Source: an uncultured Spirochaetia bacterium
GTDB lineage: Bacteria > Spirochaetota > UBA4802 > JAGODF01
NCBI GenBank assembly: GCA_937967705.1
Contig: CALCJG010000221.1
Coordinates: forward strand, 1 to 37,239
Length of the DNA stretch: 37,239 nucleotides
Direction of reading: 5' to 3'
The translations under genes and the position numbers were made by a program. Shown here piece after piece: positions 8,306 through 19,700 of this stretch (position 1 is its first letter; every line of letters starts with the position of its first letter). The notes beneath the pieces are model-generated. The model was not told where the DNA came from. It did not search any database and worked only from the letters and a program-made list of their open reading frames with translations.

Positions 8306-9249
8306 TGCCTGTTAAACTTGAAGGACAATGGAGGAAAGATCCCCACAGGGGAAAAGATGGATGCGGACAGCCTATCCAGAAAAATAGGAATATGCCGTTG
8401 AATACACAGGTTAAGGAGATCCTCCTCGGGGAAGTTCTCCTGCCGCAGCCAGAACCGATCTGGGGAGAAGGGCTTGTAGCTGTAAGCCTTGCCAGGGGGG
8501 GGATAGTGCCGGATGTAGCCTGGCCTGGTCCGAATGTAGTTGCCAGTTTTGTTGGTATTCCCTCTCCGGTCATCTCTGGTATTCATGGCCTTTTTGAAGC
8601 CCCCCTTCCCGGGCAACAGGTAGCCATCGGGTTTGTCGAGGGGAATAGCCAGTCGCCGATTGTTCTGCAGAAATACCCGTATAATGTGTCCCAGAGGCCA
8701 GATTTGAAGGCCGCTCATATACTCCCGATGACCATGCAGATGCACGGTCCTACAGATGTGGTCCTGGGACATCACATGGGATCGTATCTCGCCTTCAGGG
8801 GAACGCTGCCAATACCGGGGGCGGTCGAGATGGACGCTGTTACAACGATGAGTTTGAGTGCCACAGTAAGCATGGACATATCCTCTCTGGGGCCTTTGTC
8901 GATATCTTCCCTGCTGAAAACCAGCATCAAGGGATCTATTATTGAGATTGTGGACACTACAGGACTATTCAGTGTCAAGGTCGATCCGACCTCCCTGAAG
9001 GTAAGCATTGAAAGCGGGCCAGCGGGTAAGGTGGAAATCAAAACGGGAGCTGCCGGGAAGGTAAGTATCGAAACCGGAGCCGGAGGGGATGTTGATATCA
9101 AAGGCGGTGTCGGGGGGAATGTTAACGTTAAACCGGGGGTTGGGGGAATGGTTAACCTGGGAAACGCTCCTTTGAATTTTTGCAACAATTTACCGGTATG
9201 TTTATTTGGCGGAAGCCCTCATTCTACGAGCATTGATGTGAAGGCATAA
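8305..9249 (+). CDS. Baseplate central spike protein (gpV/gp5-type)
   Basis: 314 residues; TAATG overlap with the hub gene and GGAGG upstream. Residues 35-130 resemble the OB-fold of phage spike proteins (LLPQP, VAWPGPNVVASFVGIPSP, GLFEAPLPGQQVAIGFVEGN, then IVLQKYPY). Residues 233-282 are five exact 10-residue repeats of pattern V-x-I-x-x-G-x-x-G-x, suited to a trimeric beta-helix needle. The tail end holds two Cys (FCNNLPVC) and ends without a PAAR domain or an obvious iron-binding HxH tip. It would pierce the outer membrane after sheath contraction. Confidence 0.8.
   Translation: MPVKLEGQWRKDPHRGKDGCGQPIQKNRNMPLNTQVKEILLGEVLLPQPEPIWGEGLVAVSLARGGIVPDVAWPGPNVVASFVGIPSPVISGIHGLFEAPLPGQQVAIGFVEGNSQSPIVLQKYPYNVSQRPDLKAAHILPMTMQMHGPTDVVLGHHMGSYLAFRGTLPIPGAVEMDAVTTMSLSATVSMDISSLGPLSISSLLKTSIKGSIIEIVDTTGLFSVKVDPTSLKVSIESGPAGKVEIKTGAAGKVSIETGAGGDVDIKGGVGGNVNVKPGVGGMVNLGNAPLNFCNNLPVCLFGGSPHSTSIDVKA
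9001..9150 (+). repeat. Five tandem 30-bp repeats encoding spike beta-helix rungs
   Basis: Five in-frame 30-bp units begin at 9001, 9031, 9061, 9091 and 9121. Each encodes ten residues beginning V-x-(I/V) with Gly at positions 6 and 9. The DNA has diverged while the protein pattern holds, so selection is on structure. The following VNLGN starts a sixth, incomplete rung. Confidence 0.85.
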
Positions 9250-9250
9250 T

Positions 9251-9769
9251 ATGTTGATTGCAGCAGGACTGGCCAGTGCGATGAAAGCGGCTACAGAGGG
9301 AGCAGTCGAACCGGCATCCGCTCTCACGGCTCTGGGAAACGCTATTGCCGATTACGTCAAGGATAATGCGGAGATCCTTTTTTCCTGGACGGCAGCCATG
9401 GTCAATCCTCCGTTTACTCCTGATCCGACTGTAATCGCCAATGGGGAGATCGTTGATCTGACCATTGTATTGACGCCATCCATGGCAACAACTCAGCCGG
9501 CAGCTTTAAGCGCTCTGGCAGGAGAAATACAAGCAGGGTTTATGACGGGGATGTATAACATCACAGATTCAGGATTTGCAACATCACCGGCAGTGATGGC
9601 GGATATTCCGCCTCTGACGATAAGCATCATGGCATCAGACAGGGATTCGGCATATCTTCAACTGGCGAATCAGATAATAGACTGGATCACTGCCTATGTC
9701 CCGGCCACACCTTGCGCCGGCACTCATGGCAATTATACCGGTTCTGGAAGTGCGACAACAATACAATAA
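9251..9769 (+). CDS. Uncharacterised baseplate-region protein
   Basis: 172 residues, ATG two bases after the spike stop, with a weak GAAGG upstream. Ala/Thr/Ile-rich, mostly helical N-terminus, no signal peptide and no clear membrane span. The C-terminus carries a TPCAGTHGNYTGSGSATT tail. No family is recognised. Being locked between spike and tail-tube-initiator-type genes, it is most likely a minor baseplate component or an assembly factor for the spike. Confidence 0.6.
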   Translation: MLIAAGLASAMKAATEGAVEPASALTALGNAIADYVKDNAEILFSWTAAMVNPPFTPDPTVIANGEIVDLTIVLTPSMATTQPAALSALAGEIQAGFMTGMYNITDSGFATSPAVMADIPPLTISIMASDRDSAYLQLANQIIDWITAYVPATPCAGTHGNYTGSGSATTIQ

Positions 9770-9780
9770 GGAGGGAGATC

Positions 9781-10740
9781 GTGGGAGTTCAGGATATCGT
9801 TAGCGCCCTGTATGGGACCTACATTCCGGCAAATGTCTACTCGTTTGAATTCCGAAAAACGAAAAACGATTCAACGATCTGCGAGATCTTTCTCCTGCTC
9901 CCTCCGGAAAGCGTCACTGTAACCGAGGGTCAGAGAGCCGAGTTACTCCCGACAATCGGAGGAGGTTATTATTCAGATTATGGCAATGAATTCAAGGATA
10001 TAAGAATCTCTACCAATACACATTTCTTCTTCGCAATGAAGCAAGGAGATGTTGAGATCGACGGCTATACCGAGTTCATGAAGATCAGATTCATGCTCTC
10101 CAGGTACAGAGATTACACACTCACGAGAGGATCAAAGCTCATTGCCCCGAATTTTGCCGCCATGGGTTTGGGCAATGTCGAGGCTCTGCGGCAATTTGCA
10201 GACCGATATGGGGGCCTGGCAGATGATATCAGTGTCGTGTGGCATGACTATGACTACGACGATCATTTCTATATCAAGGTTGATAGTTTTTCAGCCACCA
10301 GGGAAAAGCGAGATCCTTTTTCCGTACAGCTCGATATCGCAATGAAAGCCTATCAGGTCGATCACAACGCTACCGGTGCGGTGATGAAAAAACCTGAGAA
10401 GCGACAGACAACGGCGGAATGGATCAATGATGTCGTGAACATCATGAAAACCCAGCATCCCGAGAGCATGAGTTTAACGGTCCCGAAATTCACTCCAAAT
10501 GATACACCGAGCCCTATTCCCAGCATGGGCGATATGGAAGCAATCGATATACCCTCGGGGATGTTTGGCAATGAACGGGCCTATACCATGAATATCCGCT
10601 TACGAATATTCCGGTCATACCTGGAATGGGCCATAGGAATGATTCAATCCGGAGTGATGTCCGCTGACCGGGCTCTTACTCAGGCCGCATCCATGGCGAA
10701 GGGGACCGGTGGGGTCAGTGATGAGGGGGTTATTACATGA
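9781..10740 (+). CDS. Baseplate / tail-tube initiator-like protein
   Basis: 319 residues from GTG 9781, preferred over a longer upstream reading because AAGGAGGGAG lies immediately before it. The segment LLPTIGGGYYSDYG followed by FKDIRISTNTHFFF matches the 'T-x-GG-x-x-x-D-x-G' plus beta-strand pattern of baseplate proteins that cap or start the tail tube. A later FYIKVDSFSATREKRDPFSVQLDI segment gives the second strand pair of the same type. The C-terminal 100 residues are helical and Met-rich. It ends with an ATGA overlap into the next baseplate gene. The exact equivalent in well-studied phages is uncertain. Confidence 0.6.
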   Translation: MGVQDIVSALYGTYIPANVYSFEFRKTKNDSTICEIFLLLPPESVTVTEGQRAELLPTIGGGYYSDYGNEFKDIRISTNTHFFFAMKQGDVEIDGYTEFMKIRFMLSRYRDYTLTRGSKLIAPNFAAMGLGNVEALRQFADRYGGLADDISVVWHDYDYDDHFYIKVDSFSATREKRDPFSVQLDIAMKAYQVDHNATGAVMKKPEKRQTTAEWINDVVNIMKTQHPESMSLTVPKFTPNDTPSPIPSMGDMEAIDIPSGMFGNERAYTMNIRLRIFRSYLEWAIGMIQSGVMSADRALTQAASMAKGTGGVSDEGVIT

Positions 10741-11696
10741 TTGATCAACTGATTGATGCCCAGTTAGATGAGTTGATACGAGTAACCGAAGGGATGATGG
10801 TTCCGGATCAAATCAGAGATGAGTTCAATGCAGGAACAAAGAGCCTGGTCGGAATTGTCGATTTTGACATGATAGCCTATTATAACGGACTTCAAAAACT
10901 GAAGCTTTCAAACTACGGGATCAAAGCGGCGGTTGTATCCTCTCCTGAAAAGAAGGAGGTCTCCCTGCAATACACAGCCCTGGAATCCGCCGGGGTGACT
11001 CTGGATGTCCTGGATGATGAGGAATTCGCAGATCAGGGTTTTAAAAAGCCGGTTATAGAGCAATCATTCACCTTCCGGTATCATACGATAGTTCAGGGGG
11101 AAACACTGAAAAGAATCGCCAGTAAATACTACGGAGAATGGACAAAATACACCCTGATATCACAGGCCAATGGGCTCACTGAAAACGACCTCATCGATAA
11201 TGATATGGTCGGCCAGGTTATTAAGATCCCGATTACCGCCGAGGATGGCCTCCTTAGAGCTGATGACAACCTGGTTTTCGTGGGGAAATATGATGCCAGT
11301 GATCCCCAGTCAGTTCAGGAGTATCTATATGGGGCAGATATCAGCCTGAGAAATAAGCGCTTTGAAGTGGACAGTTCAGGAGACCTAAAAAGGGTGGTGG
11401 GGATCGCCTGTGTAATTGCCAATCTGCAGGACCGAATGTCAGCGAGAAAGGGCTCCCTGAATGTCCTTCATCCAGACTGGGGTGTGAATTCGATAAAATC
11501 ATCGAAGAACCTTCCCTTTGTTGTTGCTGTTGACCGCATATTCAAAGATCGGGAACAGCAAGCCATGGATGACCCGAGGGTGCAGACCGCTTATGTGAAT
11601 CGCAAAACGATATCCCAAAAAGGGGATGCCATCTCCGGTGAGATGACCATTGAAATGTTGGGAGATTATTCTGATGTTGTCGAGGTCAAGGCATGA
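10737..11696 (+). CDS. Baseplate wedge protein with LysM and gp25-like regions
   Basis: 319 residues; ATGA overlap with the gene before. Residues about 112-165 (YHTIVQGETLKRIASKYYG ... MVGQVIKIP) are a clear LysM domain: 'V.xGETLxxIAxKYYG', then a 'GQxIxIP' end. Residues about 190-315 (segments DISLRNKRFEVDSSGDL, LNVLHPDWGVNS, IEMLGDYSDVV) resemble the gp25/gpW wedge fold. In T4 the LysM-like gp53 and gp25 are separate proteins that touch each other in the wedge; here one polypeptide may do both jobs. LysM in this setting is a structural clamp, not necessarily a peptidoglycan binder. Confidence 0.7.
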   Translation: MIDQLIDAQLDELIRVTEGMMVPDQIRDEFNAGTKSLVGIVDFDMIAYYNGLQKLKLSNYGIKAAVVSSPEKKEVSLQYTALESAGVTLDVLDDEEFADQGFKKPVIEQSFTFRYHTIVQGETLKRIASKYYGEWTKYTLISQANGLTENDLIDNDMVGQVIKIPITAEDGLLRADDNLVFVGKYDASDPQSVQEYLYGADISLRNKRFEVDSSGDLKRVVGIACVIANLQDRMSARKGSLNVLHPDWGVNSIKSSKNLPFVVAVDRIFKDREQQAMDDPRVQTAYVNRKTISQKGDAISGEMTIEMLGDYSDVVEVKA

Positions 11697-13120
11697 GTAA
11701 AATCTTAGATATCTACACTCCGGATCAATACTTCAAGCTGATGAGGGATAAACTCATTGCCGATGGTGTGGGCCTTTCGAACTTCAACAAAGGGGCCAGG
11801 GTGAGGTCAATCCTGGAAGCCTTCGCCATAGTTGCAAGCACCATAGGATTTGACTATCTGCAAGGTTTGAGAAATTCTATTCCGGTTGCTCTTTATGATG
11901 GCTTCGGTTTCAAGAAGAAGGGGGCCACATTCTCCAATGGATATCTCAGATTCATCCGGAAACCATCCATTACAATAGCTTATACAGGGACCGGATCATC
12001 GGCACTATTAACAAATACCAGCACGGAATTGTCTGTAACCGTGACAGGATATCCCAGCGACTCATTTACCGCAGACCTGACGACATACAATACCCTGGAA
12101 GCCCTGGTGGACTATATCGATGCCCTTCCCAATTTCTCGGCATCCCTGGTCCAGAATGGTTCCGCTGATCCCTCTGGTCTATATCTTCATACGGACAATG
12201 AGATCGTAGGGAAGTATGATTATCGGAATAATAGCGGACTCGATCTCATGATGGGTCCCGCTGAAGAGGTCCCGTCTATCCTGGCCGGAACAATGGCGAC
12301 GATTGATAGTGTATCGTATCAATCCCGGGAGGCCAGTACAATTCCAGAAGGGGCTGCCCATTCCGGTCCTGTGCTCTCCCGCTGCCTGGTATCAGGAGAT
12401 GCCGGAAACTGTCTTGCCAGGGCCATTGATACCATGAATGGAAAAGGTGTTCTCACGACTCCCATTCACGGAGTAGAGCACGTCATCAATGACAGCGCAT
12501 TTTCGGGGGGCCAGGATGAGGAAACGGAGGTCGAAAGGGCGAGGCGGTTCCTGGTATTCGTCCAGGGCCTTACGGGATCGACGAAATTCGGCCTTCAATC
12601 TGCCACCCTGGGGATTGAGGGAATAAAATCATGCACTATTCTGGAACGATACCCAAAGGCCGGCCAGAATACAGTCGTGGCGGATGATGGATCTGGGTCA
12701 ATAACTGCAGAGCTGATCGCAGAAATCCGGAAGGTCCTCGATGGAGATCCCAGCGATTTTATCAACTATCCTGGGTGCAGGGCCGCAGGAATAACAATTA
12801 ACATCGTCGATCCGACTGTAATCCCGATCAGTGTTATCATAGAAATTCAGCGCATCGGGACCTTATCGGATATAGATGAGATCAAAACAGCCGTCCAGAG
12901 TGCCATTGAAAACTATATCAACACCCGGCAGTTGGGACAGGATGTTGTCAGGAATGAGATCATAGCCCTGGCGAAAAAGGCTCACCCGGCTATTTATGAT
13001 GTTATCCTGACATTCCCGAGTGAAAATGTTTCCATTGATGATATGTATATCCCCAGAACAGGAAGCGGGACCGGGGGGACAATTACAGCGACCGTCACGA
13101 CCTTAACGTCGATGCCATAA
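11693..13120 (+). CDS. Baseplate wedge protein gpJ-like
   Basis: 475 residues, ATGA overlap with the wedge gene before it. The segment SGGQDEETEVERARRF, then FGLQSATLGIEGIKSCTILER, is the core of the Baseplate_J family ('F.GG.D.Es.e..R.Rf'), followed by the usual C-terminal strand-rich region with ITINIVDPTVIPISVIIEIQ and a helix/strand DVVRNEIIALAKKAHPAIYDV. gpJ/gp6 dimers link wedges into the baseplate ring. The preceding neighbour (gp25-like) and following neighbour (gpI-like) keep the P2 W-J-I order. Residues 95-180 look like an inserted beta domain. Confidence 0.85.
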   Translation: MSKILDIYTPDQYFKLMRDKLIADGVGLSNFNKGARVRSILEAFAIVASTIGFDYLQGLRNSIPVALYDGFGFKKKGATFSNGYLRFIRKPSITIAYTGTGSSALLTNTSTELSVTVTGYPSDSFTADLTTYNTLEALVDYIDALPNFSASLVQNGSADPSGLYLHTDNEIVGKYDYRNNSGLDLMMGPAEEVPSILAGTMATIDSVSYQSREASTIPEGAAHSGPVLSRCLVSGDAGNCLARAIDTMNGKGVLTTPIHGVEHVINDSAFSGGQDEETEVERARRFLVFVQGLTGSTKFGLQSATLGIEGIKSCTILERYPKAGQNTVVADDGSGSITAELIAEIRKVLDGDPSDFINYPGCRAAGITINIVDPTVIPISVIIEIQRIGTLSDIDEIKTAVQSAIENYINTRQLGQDVVRNEIIALAKKAHPAIYDVILTFPSENVSIDDMYIPRTGSGTGGTITATVTTLTSMP

Positions 13121-13130
13121 GAGAGGAAAT

Positions 13131-13787
13131 GTGAGCACAATAGCAGAACAGCTTGATGACATGCTGATGGCGATTGTAGATCCCGAGGATGAGATATATA
13201 AATCGCTTATTTCTGATAAAGAGGGGACCCCGGAGAGTGATCCAGTTAATCCTGTTGATCTGAATATCGGAGCTACCGCCGGTATTTTGGAGTGGAATAG
13301 GCGCATAGCTAAATCCCTTTTAACCCAGCTATTTTTCGACCAGTCGGAGGGAATGTTTCTCGACCTCATAGCTCATAAATACATCGGTATGCCCCGGGGG
13401 GGAGGGGAAAGCGACACGGAATACCGAAACAGAATTATGGATGTCATCTTGGGTCATAAGGTGAGCCCGGCTTCCATTATCTTTTATAGCCGTCCCTACT
13501 CTTCCAAAGAGCCCATCATTTATGAAGGTTCACAGGGAGCCGCTTACGCCGGCCTCAGTTATGCCGGCGTATATGATGAAATGCTGATAGAACACTCAGA
13601 AAAGCCCCAGATGATCGGTCAATGGGTTTTTCCTGCCATGGCAATCCGTGTAGAGGGATCAGACTGCTTCTTTGTCTTGTTTCTTGAAGATACTGATCCG
13701 GCTGATCTGCCCATGTTGGTTGACAAGCTTAACCGGCTCATCGCTGCCGGTGTTGAATATGAAATACGAATCAAATACTCAGATTAA
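13131..13787 (+). CDS. Baseplate protein, gpI-like position (fibre connector)
   Basis: 218 residues from GTG 13131 with GAGAGG just before. The N-terminal half is helical (ITQ-type helices ending LLTQLFFDQSEGMFLDLIAHKYIGMPRGGGESDTEYRNRI); this 'L..lG..yG..R...EsD.eYR..i' pattern is common to phage tail proteins that join baseplate to fibre. The C-terminal part is a ferredoxin-like strand region ending GVEYEIRIKYSD. It lies between gpJ and the giant fibre gene, exactly where gpI lies in P2-type tails. Homology to gpI proper is inferred from position and pattern only. Confidence 0.65.
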   Translation: MSTIAEQLDDMLMAIVDPEDEIYKSLISDKEGTPESDPVNPVDLNIGATAGILEWNRRIAKSLLTQLFFDQSEGMFLDLIAHKYIGMPRGGGESDTEYRNRIMDVILGHKVSPASIIFYSRPYSSKEPIIYEGSQGAAYAGLSYAGVYDEMLIEHSEKPQMIGQWVFPAMAIRVEGSDCFFVLFLEDTDPADLPMLVDKLNRLIAAGVEYEIRIKYSD

Positions 13788-13799
13788 CGGAGATCTCCC

Positions 13800-16700
13800 A
13801 TGAGAAATCTTAGAAGCGTTCAAACTTCCGATAAAACCCGAATTGAGCCCGATCTCGTTTTAACCAGGATCGGAGATCTGGGAATCAGGAATGTCGAAAC
13901 CCTGATCAGGGGGATGCTCTACCGTGGGCAAAACAAGGATGCGGTCATCCTCTCGGGACTGATTGCCACCCCCCGGGTGTCGGGACTTACCCTGGATGTC
14001 GAGGTTCCGGCTATTGGCGCTCAAATGATTGATGGGGATGATATCCGCTTTTTCCTGGATTTCAACAATGATGCGGATTATGCAATATCCCTCGATACAG
14101 CGGAAACGACCGGGATAAGAACAGATATCATTGAGGCTCGGGTAAAACGATCCGATGCCTTTGCCGATAATACAATTTACATCGCCAATCCTGAAACCAA
14201 AACGGTGTCTCCAGCGACGAGATATCGGGACTATAAATACCACTTGGAGATCAGGAAGAAAACCGGCACGGCGGGTGGTCCTCCCCCGACAACGACTGCA
14301 GCGACCAGGGGAACATTGACGGGGACCGTTGCTATTGCCACTACAATAGACCTGTCACTAAAATATATCCTTTGTATTTTGATCGGAACCGATGGGGAAT
14401 GGGTAGAGGTGGATTGCCGGGGGTCTGTTCCCGCCTTAACATCCCTGGCGGAGATTATTGACGCTCTTAATAATGCCGGCTTCGGGACAATCGCCACGAA
14501 TGATGGTTCCAATCACCTGGTATTGACCGCTCCCGGATATGGTGAAAACTCCATTATCAGGATCAAAGAGCCCTTGGATGAGACCATTGATTGCTATGAT
14601 CTTATTCTCGGCGGTGTTCTCACAACGGGATATCGGCATGAATTTAAAGGGGAAAACAAGTGGTTCAAGGTAACTGAGATCACGGTTCCTCAGAACGCAA
14701 CCTCTATATCTGAAGCCAATGTAAAAACAATTCTTGAAAAATCTTCCTGGGTATTGGAAGGGGATCTCATTGTAAACGGGAAATCCTTGGAGGATCACCG
14801 GGATAGTGATGATATGGATCATATCGATGGCTCTGTGAAATGGCGTCACCTCTCTGAAGAAGTACGGCTCAAAACCTCCCAGAGATTCACGGAATACAGG
14901 GGTCCCTATGCCAGATTATACCCGGTGGATGGCGATTCCAGCTATCAGAAAGCGACCCTTTTTAAAAATCAGAACATCGAGGTATGCGATCAGAACAAAA
15001 ACACCCAGGACATCGATAGCCAGGAGCAGAAATATCCTGTATCCAGGATTGATCAGAAGCAGGAGGTCTATTCCTCGAATTATAATGCTCTGACATCCCT
15101 GAGTGAAAGCTCTGTTGATAAGGTCTCTTTTAACCCTTCTTCCGGTGTCCTTTTCTCACTTAATCACAGCCGAATCGGGGTATATGTCAAGACCATAGGA
15201 TCAGGCTATACTCATCTGAGACTTGAAATCCATGATACTTTCGACACGGACTTGGGCCATGTTGATATACCCATAGGGTCCCTCTCGGTTGGCTGGAATT
15301 ATGGTGATATCACTGTAACCTTGGTCGCAGGATCTACTTATCATTATCATGCCTACATGATCGGGTTTACCTCGGGAACAACCATTATTCTGGGCTCTGA
15401 TGGATCAGATTTCTCCTTTCGTGAGCTTTTCCGGCCTGATTCCGGGAAATATGGGGATTCTACCTACGGTGAGGATGTTGTCAAGCTCCTGGATGTCCAG
15501 GGGAATAGTCTGGTTCCCGTCAGAAGCTCTGGATCAGACGTGGGATACATTGCAACCGGATATGATTTTGTTTCCGTTGATCTCAGTAATGATGCGGTAT
15601 GGGCATCCTGGGAGTACAATGATTTTATCGGTCTTGATCTGGCGACTGGAAGGATCAAACTTCCCGCTTCCCTGAGACTTGATTTGAACATCATCTATGC
15701 GGAATTCAATGTCGTTGAGGGCATTGATTCCATCGACACCAAAAATGTGATGATGCACGGCTCCGGAGAGAGCCTTGCCGATTACCTGGAAAACAGGGAA
15801 GATGACCTGAAAAAGACCTTCTATGAGCAATCAAAGGTTGACGAGCTGTTCTTAGGACTCAGACAGCAGCTCGACCAGGAGCGCAATATCAATCTCGCCC
15901 AGGAATTGAAGCTGAGTTATATGCTACAAAGGCTTTATCAGCAAAGCAAGATGCTCATTGAGCCCTATTTCAATGAGGATTATATCAAGGAGAATTATGA
16001 GACTTCTTCCAATAAGCCGGCTGAGATCATGGATGATAACGACTGGAATAATAACTGGAAGCAGAGAGCGGACGGAAGCCCGGATTTTAAAAACGGGTTT
16101 ATGCGTCAGAGGAAACAGTCTTATATGCTGGAAGTTATTGACGAGTTTGATCTCAGTGGTGTAGGGCAAGCTTATAAGTGTTCGATTAAATACGACTCCG
16201 TGAATAATTGCTATTGGTTTATTTCCAATGCCGGCGCTAATGCAGTCGGTCAAATTTCCAAACTTTCAATAAACATGAAAGATGGAAAAGTTGAGGAGAT
16301 CGCAAAATGGTATATTCCGGCAAGTGGGGCCAGTACGAACTATTGGACTGGTATCGCCGTTAATGATGCTGGAAATAAACTCTTTATCGTATTATATGGC
16401 GGTTCCAGTTCAACAGCTTCGAAAGTTTATGGGCTTGCAATTAACAGCGACGGAACTCTCGGGGCTACCGGGTACACAAAGAAAAGTGGCGAAACCATTG
16501 ATCTGACCAACTCTATCTTTGCTTCTCGAACAATCACAAATGCTGGATATGATACTGGTTATTATAACGATGCGTTCTGTTATGACAGCAATGATATCAT
16601 GGTGGTCTGTGCCAACGGTGCAACAGCCGTATCTCTTATTTCGCTTAAACAGAGCGATCTTTCTGCGGGTACAGCCAGTAATATTACGGGATTGGTAAAA

Positions 16701-19700
16701 TACCTGGGCGGTACGGAATCCTCCCATATCACTGTATGTAAGCATGGAAGTGACCTATATTTTCGCATGGATGACTGGACCGGTGACAAGAGATTTATTC
16801 AGAGAATCAACCTCACATCTGATATCGTTTCAAATGTCTGTATCAAAACATCCGGTCGATGGGATAATACCAGGAATGTCGATGGTGACGGATATGCCTG
16901 GGGAGGGGTTTGTATTGGGCATCATGGGGATTTGCTTGAAGTGGTTGCTACTGCTTCATACGGGAAATTCATAGCTCGAAGATCCTTGAAAAACGCTTTA
17001 TGGGCTGAAAATCAAGTGTGTGGTGAGTATAAATGCAATGCCAGCACTAATCCATCAATACCGGTTGCGCTCTATATCGAGGATGATCGATATTATTGGA
17101 CAGCCGATTACAATGTTGCCAATAATGAATGTGACGTTTACAGGTTCGATACCCAAACGGGTACTTTCCTGCATGTCCGATGCGTCAATGCCGGTTGGGG
17201 TACGATCCAAGACATATCCGGGGATGGTACAAACTTGGTATTTATTACCTGGGATGCGACAAACCAGAGGGTATGGCATGGTTTAAAATCTACCTTTCTT
17301 TCTACAATGGGAGAAAGCTACATTCCGTCGATCAATTTAATAGACTGGGCTGCTTGGGCTACTGAAATCACAGGAACTACGATATCAGAGAGAAAGCACG
17401 GAATTTGCTATGATTCCGACAACTCCCTTTATTATGTTGCGAACTCAGGAACAAATAAAATCGATACAATCAATTCGTCCTGGACCTATACTGCTGGAGT
17501 ATATGCACTTCCTTCTTCTTCATATATCTGGAAGGGTATTGCTTATAACAATGGTAATATCTATTTGCAAGACCACACTGAAGCCTCGACCCCATGCAGG
17601 ATTTATGTTCTGCCACTGAACAAGCAAACCGCCTCCAAGTGGTGGAGGGGCCATATTTATCAGGACCCTGCCCCCTATTTTACTGCAGGAGGTTCTCAGG
17701 CTATCGATTTTCACGGCAACGATATAGTGACCATTCATTATACACAAGTCGCTTTTTATCGCATGAAAATCCTTGATGACCCGGATGTTTTTCAATTACA
17801 TACTTTCATAGATTCGAATAATATACTATTATCTTCTAATGTCCAATGTTTGACACCGATAGTAGAGAGATATTTTAAACCAAAGGATTATTCTGATCTT
17901 AGAGACTGCCCAGATAAGAATTATTGTGCATTAGGCTATGGCGATGACGGATTTTCCATTCTACATTTAGACGCTTACCTAAGTGGGAAAAGCTCAACTG
18001 GCAAGGATCGTTATGATGTCCGTAATATTACAACATGGCATTATAAAAAGAGCAGTGGAAGCTCTGTTTCTACAGCTAATATTATATCAGGATCAGGGAG
18101 TTCAGGAAATAATGTCCAGACGATCATAATTGAAAAAGACATGATAATAACAGGCCATACAGATTGGACATCGACATTTTATAACAGTGTTGTGGTTATT
18201 GATCTAAAAGCTGGAACAGCACTTACCCTTGGTCGATCTGGTGAAAGCTATACAGGATTATACTATGCCGGCACTCTCTCGGAAAGAAATGACGGAAAAG
18301 GATATATCGGTAGTAATAATCACGAGCTTGACGTGGCAGGGAACAATCATAATAAATTACACGCCGTAACTTTTACTAAAGATGATGCATCTCCTTACAA
18401 TGGAGCAAATCCAAAAACTTTTGTTGCTATTGGTACTGATGCCGGATGTTGTCTATTAGTACTGGACTGGGATGCAAATGGGAACAGGACTCCTGTTAAA
18501 GTTTGGAATAACATTTTCAATGCAGCAACATTAGGATCTGTTGGAATATATATCACCCAGGAAGGCAAACTTATTGTTGGTGATTATGCATATTCTGGTG
18601 GGCTGTATGTTATTGCAGAAGGTGCAAATCCAGGATTTAATAATTCCAAATTTAATCCATATATTTGGGAAATTAACAGCCATACGATAGGATATCAATA
18701 TCTTTGTGGAACAGCATCTCTGACTCATGGGTATGTCTGGGATATATCCCCTAATTCACCATGCATTAAAACCCCTTCTGGCACATGGAGAAACAGGCTA
18801 CTTGTTAGCACTCTCGAAGGTGAAGGTGCTGGTGTTTCCACATTATGCATAGTGGACATAGAAAACTCTGCCAAAGAAAACATTATCTACCATGATAGTG
18901 GTGTATCAATCCGTGTAGCAGATTGTGATATAAATGAAGATAGGGTATTTGCAGTCAGCAATCGATATGAGGGTTATCTTTATTCATCACTTGGGATTTA
19001 TAAAAAGTTAAGATTTGATGATAAAGTCGATGCACTTGTTTTTAACAACTGGCAAGCATCCGGACATGAATTTTCTAATGCTGATTCTATTTACACTTAT
19101 TCATATAGGCCAAGTTTTACAGCAGCAATTCGTGCAAGTGGTTATGGTAAAGGATGTAGATATTCTTCCAGCCATAACATCCTACATTTTTCACACTCTA
19201 ATGCTGGTCTCCAACTTTTCCACTTCCCCGTCATGGATGGGTGTACGATGGAAAGTGAGGACTTTGACTGTGATAATCCCCAGGGATACCACTACATCAA
19301 ATCCGCCATCCTGCCTGGTGGGGAAAAATGCTCTCAGATCAGCCGTACCTCTGGGGTGAAAGATATCGGGACAATCGCCTATACCAACGGTGATGATAAG
19401 AACTGGACTGAAGATTCAACAAATAACTGGATTTCCCTTGATAAAGCCACAACAACACAGGGATATGTCGAATGGACCGGAATAACTGGTGTCAGCAGGG
19501 CCGGGATCTTTCTTCTGATGGCTCAAAATGCTGGAAAATGCAAATTGACCGTTACAAAGACCAACGGGACAACAGAAACCATTATAAACGGCCAGGTAGT
19601 CGATCTTTTCCAGAACAACGCAACGGATCAGAACCATTGTGTTCTCTGGGTGGATCTTCTTGCTGAAAATACTTATACCGTTAAGCTCGAACATAACGGG

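Noticed and set aside
8302..9188. Long minus-strand frames under the spike gene.
   Set aside because: They are antisense to a well-supported spike with repeats and lack start signals.
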